DNA from: Akkermansiaceae bacterium
GTDB lineage: Bacteria; Verrucomicrobiota; Verrucomicrobiia; Verrucomicrobiales; Akkermansiaceae
Length of the DNA: 64,000 nt
Assembly: GCA_025354565.1 (NCBI GenBank)
Contig: JANXMQ010000177.1
Span: forward strand, 1-64,000
Reading direction: 5' to 3'
Shown here: piece after piece, positions 50,480-59,740 of the stretch
Layout: the number at the start of each line of letters is the position of its first letter
Numbering within the stretch: position 1 is the stretch's first letter
Notes under the pieces: generated by a model
Seen by the model: the letters and a program-made list of their open reading frames with translations, nothing else
Told to the model about the DNA's origin: nothing
The model's database searches: none
Program-made: the position numbers and the translations under genes

Positions 50480-51369
50480 AATCCCCCTACCTGCTCCCCG
50501 CCCTCACCGCCTTGCTCGGCTTTTCCATCGCCTGGATCGCCAAGCCCACTGCCGGTCCGGTCCCGCCCGCATCCCAAAATGCCGACCCGTCTCCAAATCC
50601 CTCCGCCCATCCCGACACCAGCAGCCACCCGCCGAGACCCGAAAAACCCCGCGCCCACGAATCCAAACCCGGCAATTTCCCCCTTGCCGATCTCGCTGAC
50701 CGTGGCCCCAAATCCCGCGACGAGGCAAGAATGCTCCGGCTCACGGAAGCGCTCGGCCTGAACATCGACCAGCAGGGTGCCATCCTGAAACTCATCGCAG
50801 ACGTCCAAGCCACCGCCAGCGACAAAGTGCCAGCCATCACCGACCTCGCCACCCGAGGCGCCGCCATCCAGGACGGCCTCGCCAAGGTGCTCTCGCCAGA
50901 ACAACTCACAAAATTCCAGGAAATCCGCGACCGCGAGCGCGACAACCGCATCGAACTCCGCTCCCAGCGCTTCCTCACCCAAGCCATCGACGACATCGAC
51001 CTCACCGCCGCCCAGCGCGACGAGTTGCTCAAGCGCCTCCGCCAGAAAGCCAAGGCCGACCTGCAGTCCATCCCCGCCGCTGCCACGCTCCTCCTTGACA
51101 AGTCCATGCTCCCAACCGGCAACCGCGAGCTCTCCGCAGACGGCGTCCTCCTGCTCGCACAAATCAGCGGGGAACACGCCCCCCTTGACCCCATGGCCGC
51201 CCACCAGCAAGTCCTCGACCACCAGCGTCAAGAGTTGGAGGAAATTCTCAAATGTTTCGACGGCGTGCTCACCCCCGGTCAGATGGGCCAATACCAAGCC
51301 GCCATCGCCGAACAACGAAAAATTCTGGACAGCCTCCCCCAAGCCACCGTGCGCGACTCCGGACCCTAG
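50476..51369 (+). CDS. Membrane-anchored periplasmic helical protein, unknown function
   Basis: A 297-residue protein. An N-terminal hydrophobic segment (LLPALTALLGFSIAWI) acts as signal or anchor, and a Pro/Ser-rich linker follows. The rest is helical (ARMLRLTEALGLNIDQQGAI; LAKVLSPEQLTKFQEIRDRE; LTAAQRDELLKRLRQKA). The pattern recalls Spy/CpxP-like helical periplasmic proteins, but the LTxxQ motif pair is not clear and I do not assign a family. Its start overlaps rpe by four bases. The methyltransferase gene follows 24 bases later. Confidence 0.65.
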   Translation: MKSPYLLPALTALLGFSIAWIAKPTAGPVPPASQNADPSPNPSAHPDTSSHPPRPEKPRAHESKPGNFPLADLADRGPKSRDEARMLRLTEALGLNIDQQGAILKLIADVQATASDKVPAITDLATRGAAIQDGLAKVLSPEQLTKFQEIRDRERDNRIELRSQRFLTQAIDDIDLTAAQRDELLKRLRQKAKADLQSIPAAATLLLDKSMLPTGNRELSADGVLLLAQISGEHAPLDPMAAHQQVLDHQRQELEEILKCFDGVLTPGQMGQYQAAIAEQRKILDSLPQATVRDSGP

Positions 51370-51393
51370 CCTCACCGTCCAACCCATCCCCCC

Positions 51394-52221
51394 ATGCCCA
51401 TCATCGACCATCTCTTCTCATTCGGCATCCTCCGCAAGGCGATCTGGAAATTTTGGTATCCATTTCTAACCAAGCGGCTCCAGGGCGAGGCCGTGGTTTT
51501 TCTCAATTACGCCTTTGAAACCGAGCCGCCGATGGGGATTCCACTTCGCCCAGAGGACGAGCCGAACCGCGCCTGCATCCAGCTCTATCACCACGTCGCC
51601 TCGCAAGTGAATTTGCAACGGTTAGAAGTCCTGGAAGTCGGTTGTGGTCATGGCGGCGGCGCATCTTATATCGCCCGCACCTTCAAGCCCGCGAGATACG
51701 TCGGCCTCGATCTCAACCCCGCTGGCATCGCCTTTTGCCAGAAAAACTATGAGATCAACGGTCTGGAATTCATCCAAGGCGACGCCGGGAAACTACCCTT
51801 CCCGGACGCGTCGTTCGATGCAGTGGTCAACGTCGAGACCTCGCATTGTTATCCCGACTTCCCACGCTTTCTATCCGAAGTCGCACGCGTGCTACGGCCC
51901 GGCGGCGTCCTCCTTTATGCGGATTTCCGCTTCAGCGAAAGCTTCACTGCTTGGGAAAACGCGCTTGAAAATGCCCCTCTCAGACTCATGCAATCCGCAG
52001 AAATCAGCGCCGAAGTCCTGCGCGGCATGGACCGCAATTCCGCCTATTCTCAGGAATTGCTCGACCGGAAATTGCCCGGATTCATGACCAAGCTCGGGCG
52101 CGACTTCGCCGGCGTGACGGGTTCCCGAGTCTATGCAGCACTCCAGAACGGCGAAGTTTCCTACCGCTCCTATTGCTTCCGGAAGCCCTTCTATCCTGAC
52201 CCGCAGAATCCCCCCAAGTAG
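51394..52221 (+). CDS. Class I SAM-dependent methyltransferase
   Basis: A 275-residue methyltransferase. Motif I is LEVLEVGCGHGGGASYIA, with the acidic residue of motif II in RYVGLDLNPAGI. Motif III/IV is FIQGDAGKLPFPDASFDAVV, then NVETSHCYPDF, and motif V is EVARVLRPGGVLLYADF. This pattern is common to lipid and small-molecule methyltransferases of the phthiotriolone/geranyl type. The substrate is not predictable here. The N-terminus (FWYPFLTKRLQGEAVVFLNY) is amphipathic and may touch membranes. A hairpin immediately follows the stop. Confidence 0.85.
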   Translation: MPIIDHLFSFGILRKAIWKFWYPFLTKRLQGEAVVFLNYAFETEPPMGIPLRPEDEPNRACIQLYHHVASQVNLQRLEVLEVGCGHGGGASYIARTFKPARYVGLDLNPAGIAFCQKNYEINGLEFIQGDAGKLPFPDASFDAVVNVETSHCYPDFPRFLSEVARVLRPGGVLLYADFRFSESFTAWENALENAPLRLMQSAEISAEVLRGMDRNSAYSQELLDRKLPGFMTKLGRDFAGVTGSRVYAALQNGEVSYRSYCFRKPFYPDPQNPPK

Positions 52222-52241
52222 CTGGAGTGTCACCACTCCAG
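52222..52241. terminator. Hairpin between convergent methyltransferase and uvrC genes
   Basis: A perfect 8-base stem CTGGAGTG-TCAC-CACTCCAG begins right after the methyltransferase stop. No T-tract follows. The remaining 120 bases to uvrC hold no recognised gene. It may end transcription from both sides. Confidence 0.5.
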
Positions 52242-52362
52242 ACCGTGACTCACCATAGCCAAATCTTCTTAATGTGCGCGATAGTATAGACCGTTCTTTG
52301 GCATCTCGCTTCGCGGGCGAAATGAATTTCGTGGTCCGTTGAGTCCGTGAGGAGAGGCTCAA

Positions 52363-53916
52363 TTATTCGCGCTTGAGAAATTCTAGCAGGCTTTCTGCGG
52401 CTTTTTTCGAGATGCCGGGGAGGGTGGCGATTTCTTCGGCGGTGACTTTTTTCAAGCGGGCGACGCTGCCAAATATTTCGAGCAGTTGCCGTTTGCGGTT
52501 CGCGGACATGCCGGGGCACTCGTCTAACAAGCTCTCCTTCATCCGGCGGCGGTAGAGCAGCGCGTTGTAGCCGTTGGCGAAGCGGTGGGCCTCGTCGCGG
52601 ATGCGCTGAAGGAGCTTGAGGGCGCCGCGGTCGTGGGGGATGCGGATGGATTCGCCGCGACCGGGGATGAAGATTTCCTCATGCTGCTTGGCGAGGCCGA
52701 TGACGGGCAGTTCGTGGAGACCTAGAGCATTGAGTTCTCTAACGGCCATGCCGAGCTGGCCTTTTCCGCCATCGACGATGACCAGATCCGGGAGGACGAT
52801 TTTCGCCAGTCCGGCGCGGGCGAGGCGGCGCTGGGCATCGACGACGGATTCTTGGGAGGATTCGTCCGGCGGTGTGGTGGTGGCATTTTCCAGCAAAATC
52901 CGTGAGTAACGGCGGCGGATGACCTCGGCCATGGAGGCGAAATCGTCTTGTCCCTCGACAGTGCGGATGCGGTAGCGGCGGTAGTTCTGGTTGTCTGGCC
53001 TGCCATCGGTGAAGCGGACCATGGAGGCGACGATGTGGTTGGAGGAGACGTTGGAGATGTCGAAACATTCCATGACGCGCGGCGGGCCGGCGAGGTGGAG
53101 CAGTTCACCGAGTTCGGCGAGATCTTCGGTGGGCTTCACGGTGGATAGCACCCCACGGCCACGGCTGAACTGGCGGGTGGGGGTGAGGGTTTTTTCGAGA
53201 TTCTGGAGGATGTCGCGGAGGCTGGCGGCTTGCTCGAAATCGAGGTTTTCGGCGGCGGCGGTCATTTCCGCACGGAGGGTGTCGAAGCGCTCGCGTTTGC
53301 CCTTACCCTCCAGGATGCGGCAGGCGACGGCTATATTTTCCAGGTAAGCTGCGTGGTCGATGCGGCCGATGCAGGGGGCGGAGCAGTTGCGGATGATGTC
53401 GGCATTGCAGTGGCGGTAGTCGTTTTCCCCAGGAACGCGCGGGCGGCAGACGCGCAGACCGAGGCTGCGGTTCAGCCACTCCAAGGTGCCGTGGAGGGCG
53501 TTAGAATGTGGAAACGGGCCGAAATGGCGGGAGCCGTCGTCCTTTCTCATACGAGTGGTGACGAAGCGTGGCCACGGGTCCGAGAGCTGGATTCTCACCA
53601 GGAGGAAGCGTTTGTCATCGCGGAGGGCGATATTGTAGCGCGGGCGGTAGTCCTTGATGAGCTTGATTTCCAGCAGCAGGGATTCCTCTTCGTTGCGCAC
53701 AGTGTGGAACTCGAAGTCATGGATGGAATCGATGAGGGCGCGGGTTTTTACATTGGCCCGCATTTTCTGGGAGGCCATGAAGTAGGAGGAAACGCGGCGT
53801 TTCAAGTCGCGGGCCTTGCCGACGTAGATGATCGAGCCGAGACGATCCTTCATCAGGTAAACTCCGGGTTCATGGGGTAGCTCGCGGAGCTTGGCTTTAA
53901 AATCCGGGGTGGACAT
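52363..53916 (-). CDS. uvrC: Excinuclease ABC subunit C
   Basis: A 517-residue nuclease subunit of nucleotide excision repair. The N-terminal GIY-YIG domain has GVYLMKDRLGSIIYVGKARD. A UVR motif follows (RAEMTAAAENLDFEQAASLR). The RNase H-like C-terminal nuclease has MECFDISNVSSNHIVASMV and IVDGGKGQLGMA. A helix-hairpin-helix pair is at the end (ATLPGISKKAAESLLEFLK). At 517 residues it is about 90 shorter than E. coli UvrC, mainly between UVR and the C-terminal nuclease, but no catalytic part is missing. It is divergent from the TPR gene. Confidence 0.93.
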   Translation of the reverse strand: MSTPDFKAKLRELPHEPGVYLMKDRLGSIIYVGKARDLKRRVSSYFMASQKMRANVKTRALIDSIHDFEFHTVRNEEESLLLEIKLIKDYRPRYNIALRDDKRFLLVRIQLSDPWPRFVTTRMRKDDGSRHFGPFPHSNALHGTLEWLNRSLGLRVCRPRVPGENDYRHCNADIIRNCSAPCIGRIDHAAYLENIAVACRILEGKGKRERFDTLRAEMTAAAENLDFEQAASLRDILQNLEKTLTPTRQFSRGRGVLSTVKPTEDLAELGELLHLAGPPRVMECFDISNVSSNHIVASMVRFTDGRPDNQNYRRYRIRTVEGQDDFASMAEVIRRRYSRILLENATTTPPDESSQESVVDAQRRLARAGLAKIVLPDLVIVDGGKGQLGMAVRELNALGLHELPVIGLAKQHEEIFIPGRGESIRIPHDRGALKLLQRIRDEAHRFANGYNALLYRRRMKESLLDECPGMSANRKRQLLEIFGSVARLKKVTAEEIATLPGISKKAAESLLEFLKRE

Positions 53917-54096
53917 TGGCGGATAGTTTGCGATAAATATGGAATGGCCGGAAGTGCAAAGATCAACCCAGAATCCCCCGTCAAATTCCGCGACAAGGGT
54001 ACACCAACACCGTCACCTGAAAAAAGTTTCCAAGTGTGAGGACAATCACGACTTGACACTACGAATCTAATGGCCCTCTCTTTTTCACCCGATTGT

Positions 54097-57048
54097 ATGC
54101 TGCGAAGAAAAACCCGATCATTTTCCGCGTGTCTGGTGTGCCTGCTGCTTGCTGGCATTCCGGCATCTCGTATGCAGGCCCAGAAACCCGCGCCCGCGCC
54201 CGCGCCGGTTCCATTTGTATCGCCAGCCACCTTGAACCGGCTTTTCAGCGAGGCCGAAGCCGCTTTCGCCGCGAAGGAATACGACAAGGCGGTGGCGAAA
54301 ATCCAGGAACTGCTCAAAGACCTCGGCCCGAACAAGGATGCCCCGCTGGAACTGCTCTATTTCAACATTGGCTTGGGATATCTGCTGGGAGGCAAGGCCC
54401 CCGAGGCGGAGGAAGCATTTACCGAATGTTTGAAGCGCTTCCCCCAGGGCAAGGGGGAGTTCGCTAGCCGCTGTTATCTAGGGGTTGGACGGGCCTGCAT
54501 TCTCCAAGATACCCCGGAGAAAAAGGAACGCGCCATCGAGGCGCTCAAGCTGGCCGCGCTGGACCCGAGATACCGTTCGGAAGCCGGACTCGGCCTGGGC
54601 CAGGTGCTGCTCGACCTGCACAAGCGGGATGAAGCGATGGTCGTGTTCAAGAGTTTGATGGGCTCGGACATCCGCTCGCCCGCCCAGACCACGGCTGCCG
54701 TTGAAGTCATCGGCTTGCTCGCCGATACCGGGAAACTCGAGGATCTCATTGCCTACCTGGACCGCCTGATTAACCAAAGCGGCGTCCGCGACGCCATTGC
54801 GTGGTACACGAATCAAGTCATCGTCCACGGCGATGAGCTGGTGAAAACGGAAGCCTATGACGCAGCACTGGCGATTTACCGCTCGATTCCCACGCGCGGC
54901 CAGATTCTGGAAACCCAGAAAGTCGCTCTGGAATCTCAGCGCAAGGACGTGAAAACCCTGGAAGCAAGGGTGGCAGTGGAGCAAAACTTGCCCATCAATA
55001 AACGTTCGAGTGCCTCGGACTACCTCAATAATCTTAAACCTGCCGTCGATTTGGCGGAAAAAGCCCTCGCCGCGATTGAAGAAAAGAAGGATCTGGATGC
55101 TGCCCTCCTGATGCGCCGCGGGCGTTGTCTCTACTACCTAAAGCGCTATGAAGAGGCCCTCCTCTGTTTCCGCACGCTCCGCCTGAAACATGGCACTGCA
55201 GAGGACGCCCAGCACGCCGCCTACGCGGAAATCGTCATCATGAGTGAGCTCAAGGACACCGCCCAGATCAAGGTGCTTTGCGACGCGTATTTGCGGAAAT
55301 ACCCAGCGGCTGACAACACCGAGCAAGTCGCCACCCTTGCTGGCGAGTTGCTCGTGCAAAGCGGCAAATGGGCAGATGTGGGCAAATTCTACCGCGACCT
55401 CGAAGAGAAATTCCCGAAGTCGGCAAACATGGACCGCTACACCTACTACCAAGCCGTTTCATTTTTCTATGACGCGAACTTCAAGGAGTCCGGCCCGATC
55501 TTTGCTAAGTTCCTCAAGAATTACCCGAGCAGCCCTTTGATCGAAAAAGGCTACTATTTCGTGGCCATGTCCAATTTCCTCCAAGGGGTGAACCGCTACA
55601 AAGAAACGCTTGCCTCCATCAAGGAATATCTCTCACGTTACCCGGAAGGGAATTTCGCTGGGGACATGCGCTACCGTCTGGCCTTCATCGACTATAACGA
55701 TACGGATGAGGATCAGACCGATAAGATTATCCGCGATCTCACCTCCTTCCTCATTCAACACCCGCAAGACCAATCTGTCGGCTCCATGTATTGCCTGTTG
55801 GCCGATACCTATAAGAAAAAGAAATCCCAGCTCCCTGACGAACTCGCAAGATTCCAGAGTCTAGCGATTGAAAATTACAAGAAAGCCGTCTGGTCGGAAA
55901 GCCCCGAGGACGTCGTCCAATACGCGCTTGAAGCTGCCACTTCGATGATGCAGGAGAACAAGGACTGGACCGGCATCGCAGCCCTGCACAGCGAGTTTCT
56001 CGAGAAAAAACCCAACAGCTCGCTGGTACTCAATTCGATCACTTGGATTGTCAAAACAAAGGCCCGCGAGGGCAAGGTGGACGAGGCGGCGGAAATGGTC
56101 GCCAACGCCCTCAAGCCGCGCATCGGCAACCCCGCCAGCGAACAGGTCGAACTCCTCATCGACGAACTCGTGAAAACCCTCGTCCCGCGGAAGAAGGCCA
56201 AGGATGTCGATATTGATGCCCTGGACAAACAGCTTATCGCTATTCTCAACAAAGCCATCGGCACCCAACAAAACGCTACCACCAACGCCCGGCTCTATTA
56301 CGCCCGCGCCCGACTCGCTCAGTTGCTCAAGCGCACCGAGATCTCGGACCAATACCTCAAGGGCGTAGCGACCATCAATGCCAAGGATCCCTCGGTCCTC
56401 AGCCCCGCGTTGCTCGCGGTATCCGGTGATATTCTGTTAAAGGATGGCAAGCTCGAAGATGCCGAAGCCATGTATCGCCGTCTTAGCGACCGCTTCACCG
56501 ACGGCAACTATGCGGATGCCGGACCCATGGGCCTTGGCTACATCGCTCTGGCGCGGAATAAGCCAGCGGAAGCGCTCCGAATTTTTGAGGAGTCGCTGGA
56601 TAAAAACCCCGGAATGTCGCGCTTCAAGGAAACGACGATTGGCAAGCTCCAAGCCATCATCGAAATCGGTGACCCCAAGGCCCTCCAAGAAGCGGAGAAA
56701 TTTGCTAAAGAAACCGTCGGTGACAAGAGCTTCCGGGGAGAATACGCGGGAAAACTCTACCTACTTCTCGGCAAAATCTATCGCAAGCAGTCTGAAAAGG
56801 CAGATGGCCCGGATGCAAAAATCGAGCTGCTCAAGCAAGCCTACGCCAATTATCAACACGTCTATATCGCTTACAAGAGCACCCCGGAAATCTGCGCCGA
56901 AGCCTACTGGCAGGCGTATGAAACCGCCACTGAAATGGGCAACAAGACCTATGCGGATGAGAATCTCCAAGCCTTGCTCGCCGACCCGAAGCTGAAAAAC
57001 ACCGAACGTTACAAGAAAGCCTCCGCTGGTGCCCCTGATTCCAAATGA
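54097..57048 (+). CDS. Exported TPR-repeat protein, first gene of the second ExbBD cluster
   Basis: About 983 residues from the ATG at 54097, which begins a signal peptide (MLRRKTRSFSACLVCLLLAG). The rest is built from TPR-like helical hairpins, for example EAEAAFAAKEYDKAVAKIQE, LLMRRGRCLYYLKRYEEAL, and a YYFVAMSNFLQGVNRYKETL stretch; these resemble YbgF/BamD-type periplasmic TPR arrays. No enzyme motif is seen. The 180-base spacer to uvrC has a TTGACA at 54053 with no well-placed -10. The stop overlaps the next start (ATGA). It probably acts as a periplasmic scaffold of the cluster. Confidence 0.88.
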   Translation: MLRRKTRSFSACLVCLLLAGIPASRMQAQKPAPAPAPVPFVSPATLNRLFSEAEAAFAAKEYDKAVAKIQELLKDLGPNKDAPLELLYFNIGLGYLLGGKAPEAEEAFTECLKRFPQGKGEFASRCYLGVGRACILQDTPEKKERAIEALKLAALDPRYRSEAGLGLGQVLLDLHKRDEAMVVFKSLMGSDIRSPAQTTAAVEVIGLLADTGKLEDLIAYLDRLINQSGVRDAIAWYTNQVIVHGDELVKTEAYDAALAIYRSIPTRGQILETQKVALESQRKDVKTLEARVAVEQNLPINKRSSASDYLNNLKPAVDLAEKALAAIEEKKDLDAALLMRRGRCLYYLKRYEEALLCFRTLRLKHGTAEDAQHAAYAEIVIMSELKDTAQIKVLCDAYLRKYPAADNTEQVATLAGELLVQSGKWADVGKFYRDLEEKFPKSANMDRYTYYQAVSFFYDANFKESGPIFAKFLKNYPSSPLIEKGYYFVAMSNFLQGVNRYKETLASIKEYLSRYPEGNFAGDMRYRLAFIDYNDTDEDQTDKIIRDLTSFLIQHPQDQSVGSMYCLLADTYKKKKSQLPDELARFQSLAIENYKKAVWSESPEDVVQYALEAATSMMQENKDWTGIAALHSEFLEKKPNSSLVLNSITWIVKTKAREGKVDEAAEMVANALKPRIGNPASEQVELLIDELVKTLVPRKKAKDVDIDALDKQLIAILNKAIGTQQNATTNARLYYARARLAQLLKRTEISDQYLKGVATINAKDPSVLSPALLAVSGDILLKDGKLEDAEAMYRRLSDRFTDGNYADAGPMGLGYIALARNKPAEALRIFEESLDKNPGMSRFKETTIGKLQAIIEIGDPKALQEAEKFAKETVGDKSFRGEYAGKLYLLLGKIYRKQSEKADGPDAKIELLKQAYANYQHVYIAYKSTPEICAEAYWQAYETATEMGNKTYADENLQALLADPKLKNTERYKKASAGAPDSK

Positions 57049-57932
57049 CCATGATCCCATCACCGCATATTTCCCGGTCGGCCTTGTTGGCCTGCGTAGC
57101 GGCAGCGCTTCCCTTCGGCTGGGCACGCGCTGCCGAGCAGCCGATCTCTCTGGTGTTGCAAAACGGTAGCTCAATCAACATTGCCTCCGTCGTTCTGCAA
57201 AACGGTGCGCTTGTGGTCCCCGCCACGGTCCTAGGCTTCACCGAGGGCCAGATCATCCCGGTGGAATCCGTCGATCACGTTTACGGCGATAAACCGGCGC
57301 AACTGAATCCGGCGATCGCCCTCTTGCTTTCGGATAAACCTGCCGATGCCCTGAAAATGCTGGAACCCATTCTAGCGTCCCAAAAAATCACCGCCAAATT
57401 TCCCGGGAATTTCTGGCTCGAAGCCGCCCGCGCCGCCTTGGTTGCCTACGCCGTGGATGGCAACTCCGCCAAATGCACGGAAATCGGCAAGGAAATTTCA
57501 GACGCCACCCCCGCATCAGGTGCTGATCCGTTTGTTGCGCTCGGCAGGGCTCTGCTCATGCCCGCCTCGACCAAGCCTCAGGAACGCGAGCAAGCTCTGC
57601 GTGACCTAGTGACTAGCGACCAGCCAGCGGATGTTTCCGCCTACGCAGCCATTTATCTCGGAAATTTGCTCAAAACCTACAAGCATAATCCTGACGCGGC
57701 AGAAGCTCTTAAGATGGATGCTCTAAATATGGATGCCTATCTTATGGTACCCTGCCTGTTCCCCTCCGGCGGGATGGTTCTCAATGCCGTCGCCGAACTC
57801 AAGGCCTCGTATTTTCTCTCCGCCCTCGGCCGTCCTAGCGAGGCCCTCGCCATCGTCAAATCCGCTATCCAACACTCCGCTGGAACAATGATCGCAGCGG
57901 AAGCGAACAAGCGGCTTGAAAGCCTCAAATAA
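57045..57932 (+). CDS. Exported protein with short beta N-domain and TPR-like helices
   Basis: A 295-residue protein with a signal peptide (ALLACVAAALPFGWARAAE). After it comes a small beta segment (ISLVLQNGSSINIASVVLQN), then alpha-helical TPR-like repeats (DALKMLEPILASQKIT; FPSGGMVLNAVAELKASYFL; SEALAIVKSAIQHS). I do not recognise a specific family. It overlaps the TPR gene by four bases and precedes the ExbB gene, so it is part of the same operon. It may sense or relay strain between the TPR proteins and the motor; this is inference. Confidence 0.75.
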   Translation: MTMIPSPHISRSALLACVAAALPFGWARAAEQPISLVLQNGSSINIASVVLQNGALVVPATVLGFTEGQIIPVESVDHVYGDKPAQLNPAIALLLSDKPADALKMLEPILASQKITAKFPGNFWLEAARAALVAYAVDGNSAKCTEIGKEISDATPASGADPFVALGRALLMPASTKPQEREQALRDLVTSDQPADVSAYAAIYLGNLLKTYKHNPDAAEALKMDALNMDAYLMVPCLFPSGGMVLNAVAELKASYFLSALGRPSEALAIVKSAIQHSAGTMIAAEANKRLESLK

Positions 57933-57977
57933 TCCGTCATTCTCTCCGTCTAGCAACCTCCCCATCCTATCCACGAC

Positions 57978-58760
57978 ATGAAAAAAACCATCCATCAGGC
58001 TGTCTATGCGGCACTGTTCCTCCTTCCCATGACCGCCTTCGCAGAAGGCCCGGCTCCTGCGGTCGTTAAGAAAACCTTTGTCGACGTGCTCAAAGACGGC
58101 GGTTGGTGCATGTGGCCTATCGCCGGTTTCTCGATTGCCACCGTTTGGCTCATCATTGACATCTGGATACGTACCAATGACAAGAAAATGGTCCCTGAGC
58201 AGGATGTCGTGGCCGCCCAGCAATCCTTTCTTGCCGGTGACTACATCGGTTGCTATCAGCTCATGAAAGTGGCCACCAGCCCTTTTGCCATGGTTGTTCG
58301 CGCTGCGCTTTCCTCCATCGGCTATGGCAAGTCAGCCACCGAGGAGGCTCTGGTCGCCGAGGTGGACAAAATCAGCTCCAAGCTCCAAACCCGCATCAAC
58401 TACCTCTCCGTCATCGGGGTTTGTACGCCGATGGTCGGTCTTTTGGGAACGGTTTCCGGGATGCGCGGTGCCTTCGCTGTCCTCGGTGGTTCGGGGATCG
58501 GCGATCCCAGCCTGCTCGCAGGCAAGATCGGTGAGGTGCTAATCGCCACCGCCTCCGGCCTGTTTATCGCCATCCCAGCCTTCATGGGCTTCTATTTCCT
58601 GCGTAATAAATTGCAGTCCGGTGTGCACCACCTTGAAGAAGAGGCCGAGCGACTCTTCCGCAACGCGCCCTATGATTACCTGAAGGACGCCGACGTCGGC
58701 CAAGAGGAAACCTACGCCGCCCTGCCGAACTGGCTTGACACCCCGCAAGGTGCCGCTTGA
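57978..58760 (+). CDS. exbB: MotA/TolQ/ExbB proton channel protein
   Basis: A 260-residue ExbB with a signal-like start (MKKTIHQAVYAALFLLPMTAF). Membrane helices lie at about residues 40-62 (WCMWPIAGFSIATVWLIIDI), 140-165 (VIGVCTPMVGLLGTVSGMRG) and 188-210 (VLIATASGLFIAIPAFMGFY). The second and third hold the ExbB-family G-L-L-G-T-V and small-residue patterns that form the channel. It precedes two exbD genes. In the pair with these it would drive the anchored cyclase-like protein rather than TonB. Confidence 0.94.
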   Translation: MKKTIHQAVYAALFLLPMTAFAEGPAPAVVKKTFVDVLKDGGWCMWPIAGFSIATVWLIIDIWIRTNDKKMVPEQDVVAAQQSFLAGDYIGCYQLMKVATSPFAMVVRAALSSIGYGKSATEEALVAEVDKISSKLQTRINYLSVIGVCTPMVGLLGTVSGMRGAFAVLGGSGIGDPSLLAGKIGEVLIATASGLFIAIPAFMGFYFLRNKLQSGVHHLEEEAERLFRNAPYDYLKDADVGQEETYAALPNWLDTPQGAA

Positions 58761-58802
58761 GCCATCCGCCTCTGAAAACCCAACAACTAACATTCAAACA
58801 CC

Positions 58803-59240
58803 ATGGCAGGCGGCGGCGGCGGAAGCGAGAGCGGGGAACCCGAGTTCCAGATTGCTCCCATGATCGATGTGCTGCTCGTGCTGCTCATCTTCTTCATGAG
58901 TATCACCTCCGCCGAGGTCTTGAAGGTGGATAAAAAAATTAAGCTCCCGGTTTCTCCCCATGCGACTAAACGGGACCCTGAAATGGCCAAGCATGAGATC
59001 GCCGTCAACGTGCGCTGGGATCCTCAGGCCAACAAATCCCTCCTTCTTGTCGATGACCGGGAATATCCAAACATCTCGGAACTTATCCCCTTCTTGAAGG
59101 AGCGGCGGGCCAAGGATGAGAAAGTCCGCGTCGTCGTCCGGGGTGATGCCAAACTACCCGCGATTGAAATTCAGCGCGTGATGAACCTCGTCGGTGAAGG
59201 GGGAATCGCTGATATTTCGTTCTCCGCTTCCAACAAATAA
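58803..59240 (+). CDS. exbD: ExbD/TolR protein, first of a tandem pair
   Basis: A 145-residue protein with a Gly-rich N-terminus and one membrane helix (QIAPMIDVLLVLLIFFMSIT) carrying the conserved channel aspartate. The periplasmic domain is LLLVDDREYPNISELIPFLK, then VVVRGDAKLPAIEIQRVMNL. The end is ADISFSASNK. It is followed six bases later by a second exbD; two ExbD proteins per ExbB pentamer fits known stoichiometry, so a heterodimer is possible. Confidence 0.94.
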   Translation: MAGGGGGSESGEPEFQIAPMIDVLLVLLIFFMSITSAEVLKVDKKIKLPVSPHATKRDPEMAKHEIAVNVRWDPQANKSLLLVDDREYPNISELIPFLKERRAKDEKVRVVVRGDAKLPAIEIQRVMNLVGEGGIADISFSASNK

Positions 59241-59245
59241 CCACC

Positions 59246-59701
59246 ATGAGAAAACGCAACCATCGCAAGGCCTCTGCCGAGGTCAACCTCGGGTTCCAAA
59301 TCGCACCGATGATCGACGTGGTATTCGTCATTATGCTCTATTTCATGGTCATGGCCGGTGCGGTGCAGGTCGAAAACGCGCACAACACGAAGCTCCCCGG
59401 CACCGTCGAACCCACTACCCGCGACACGGTGGTTCCGGATGAAATTGCCATCCGCATCGAGGATGACGGCCAAGTCTATCTGAACGACGATCCGCTCGAT
59501 GCTCCGAGCAGCAAGGAGTTGCCAGAACTCACCAAAAACCTCGTGGATCTACACACTAGCAGTGAAGCCGCGAAATCCAAAGTTCTAGTGACAATTTATG
59601 CCAACGAACTTGCGCGCTACGAAAGAGTGGTGGATGTTCTCGATGCCCTTAGCCAAGCGAAAATTTCAGATGTGACCTTCCAAGCCGGAAGTCCAGAATA
59701 G
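59246..59701 (+). CDS. exbD: ExbD/TolR protein, second of the tandem pair
   Basis: A 151-residue protein with a basic start (MRKRNHRKASAEVNLG) and one membrane helix (IAPMIDVVFVIMLYFMVMAG) with the channel aspartate. The periplasmic part differs from the first copy (EIAIRIEDDGQVYLNDDPLD; VLVTIYANELARYERVVDVL). The two copies therefore have similar helices and diverged outer domains. It precedes the cyclase-like gene by about 40 bases. Confidence 0.94.
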   Translation: MRKRNHRKASAEVNLGFQIAPMIDVVFVIMLYFMVMAGAVQVENAHNTKLPGTVEPTTRDTVVPDEIAIRIEDDGQVYLNDDPLDAPSSKELPELTKNLVDLHTSSEAAKSKVLVTIYANELARYERVVDVLDALSQAKISDVTFQAGSPE

Positions 59702-59740
59702 TGATTGATTTCAAATCCCCAACCCCAACCTAACACGACC

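Noticed and set aside
6012-54068. Similar words ACCGTCAC followed by TTGAyACTACGAATyT at 6012-6061 and 54009-54068
   Set aside because: The 16-base words agree at 14 positions, but a match of this quality between two spacers is expected a few times by chance in a window of this size, and the distances to the gene starts differ.
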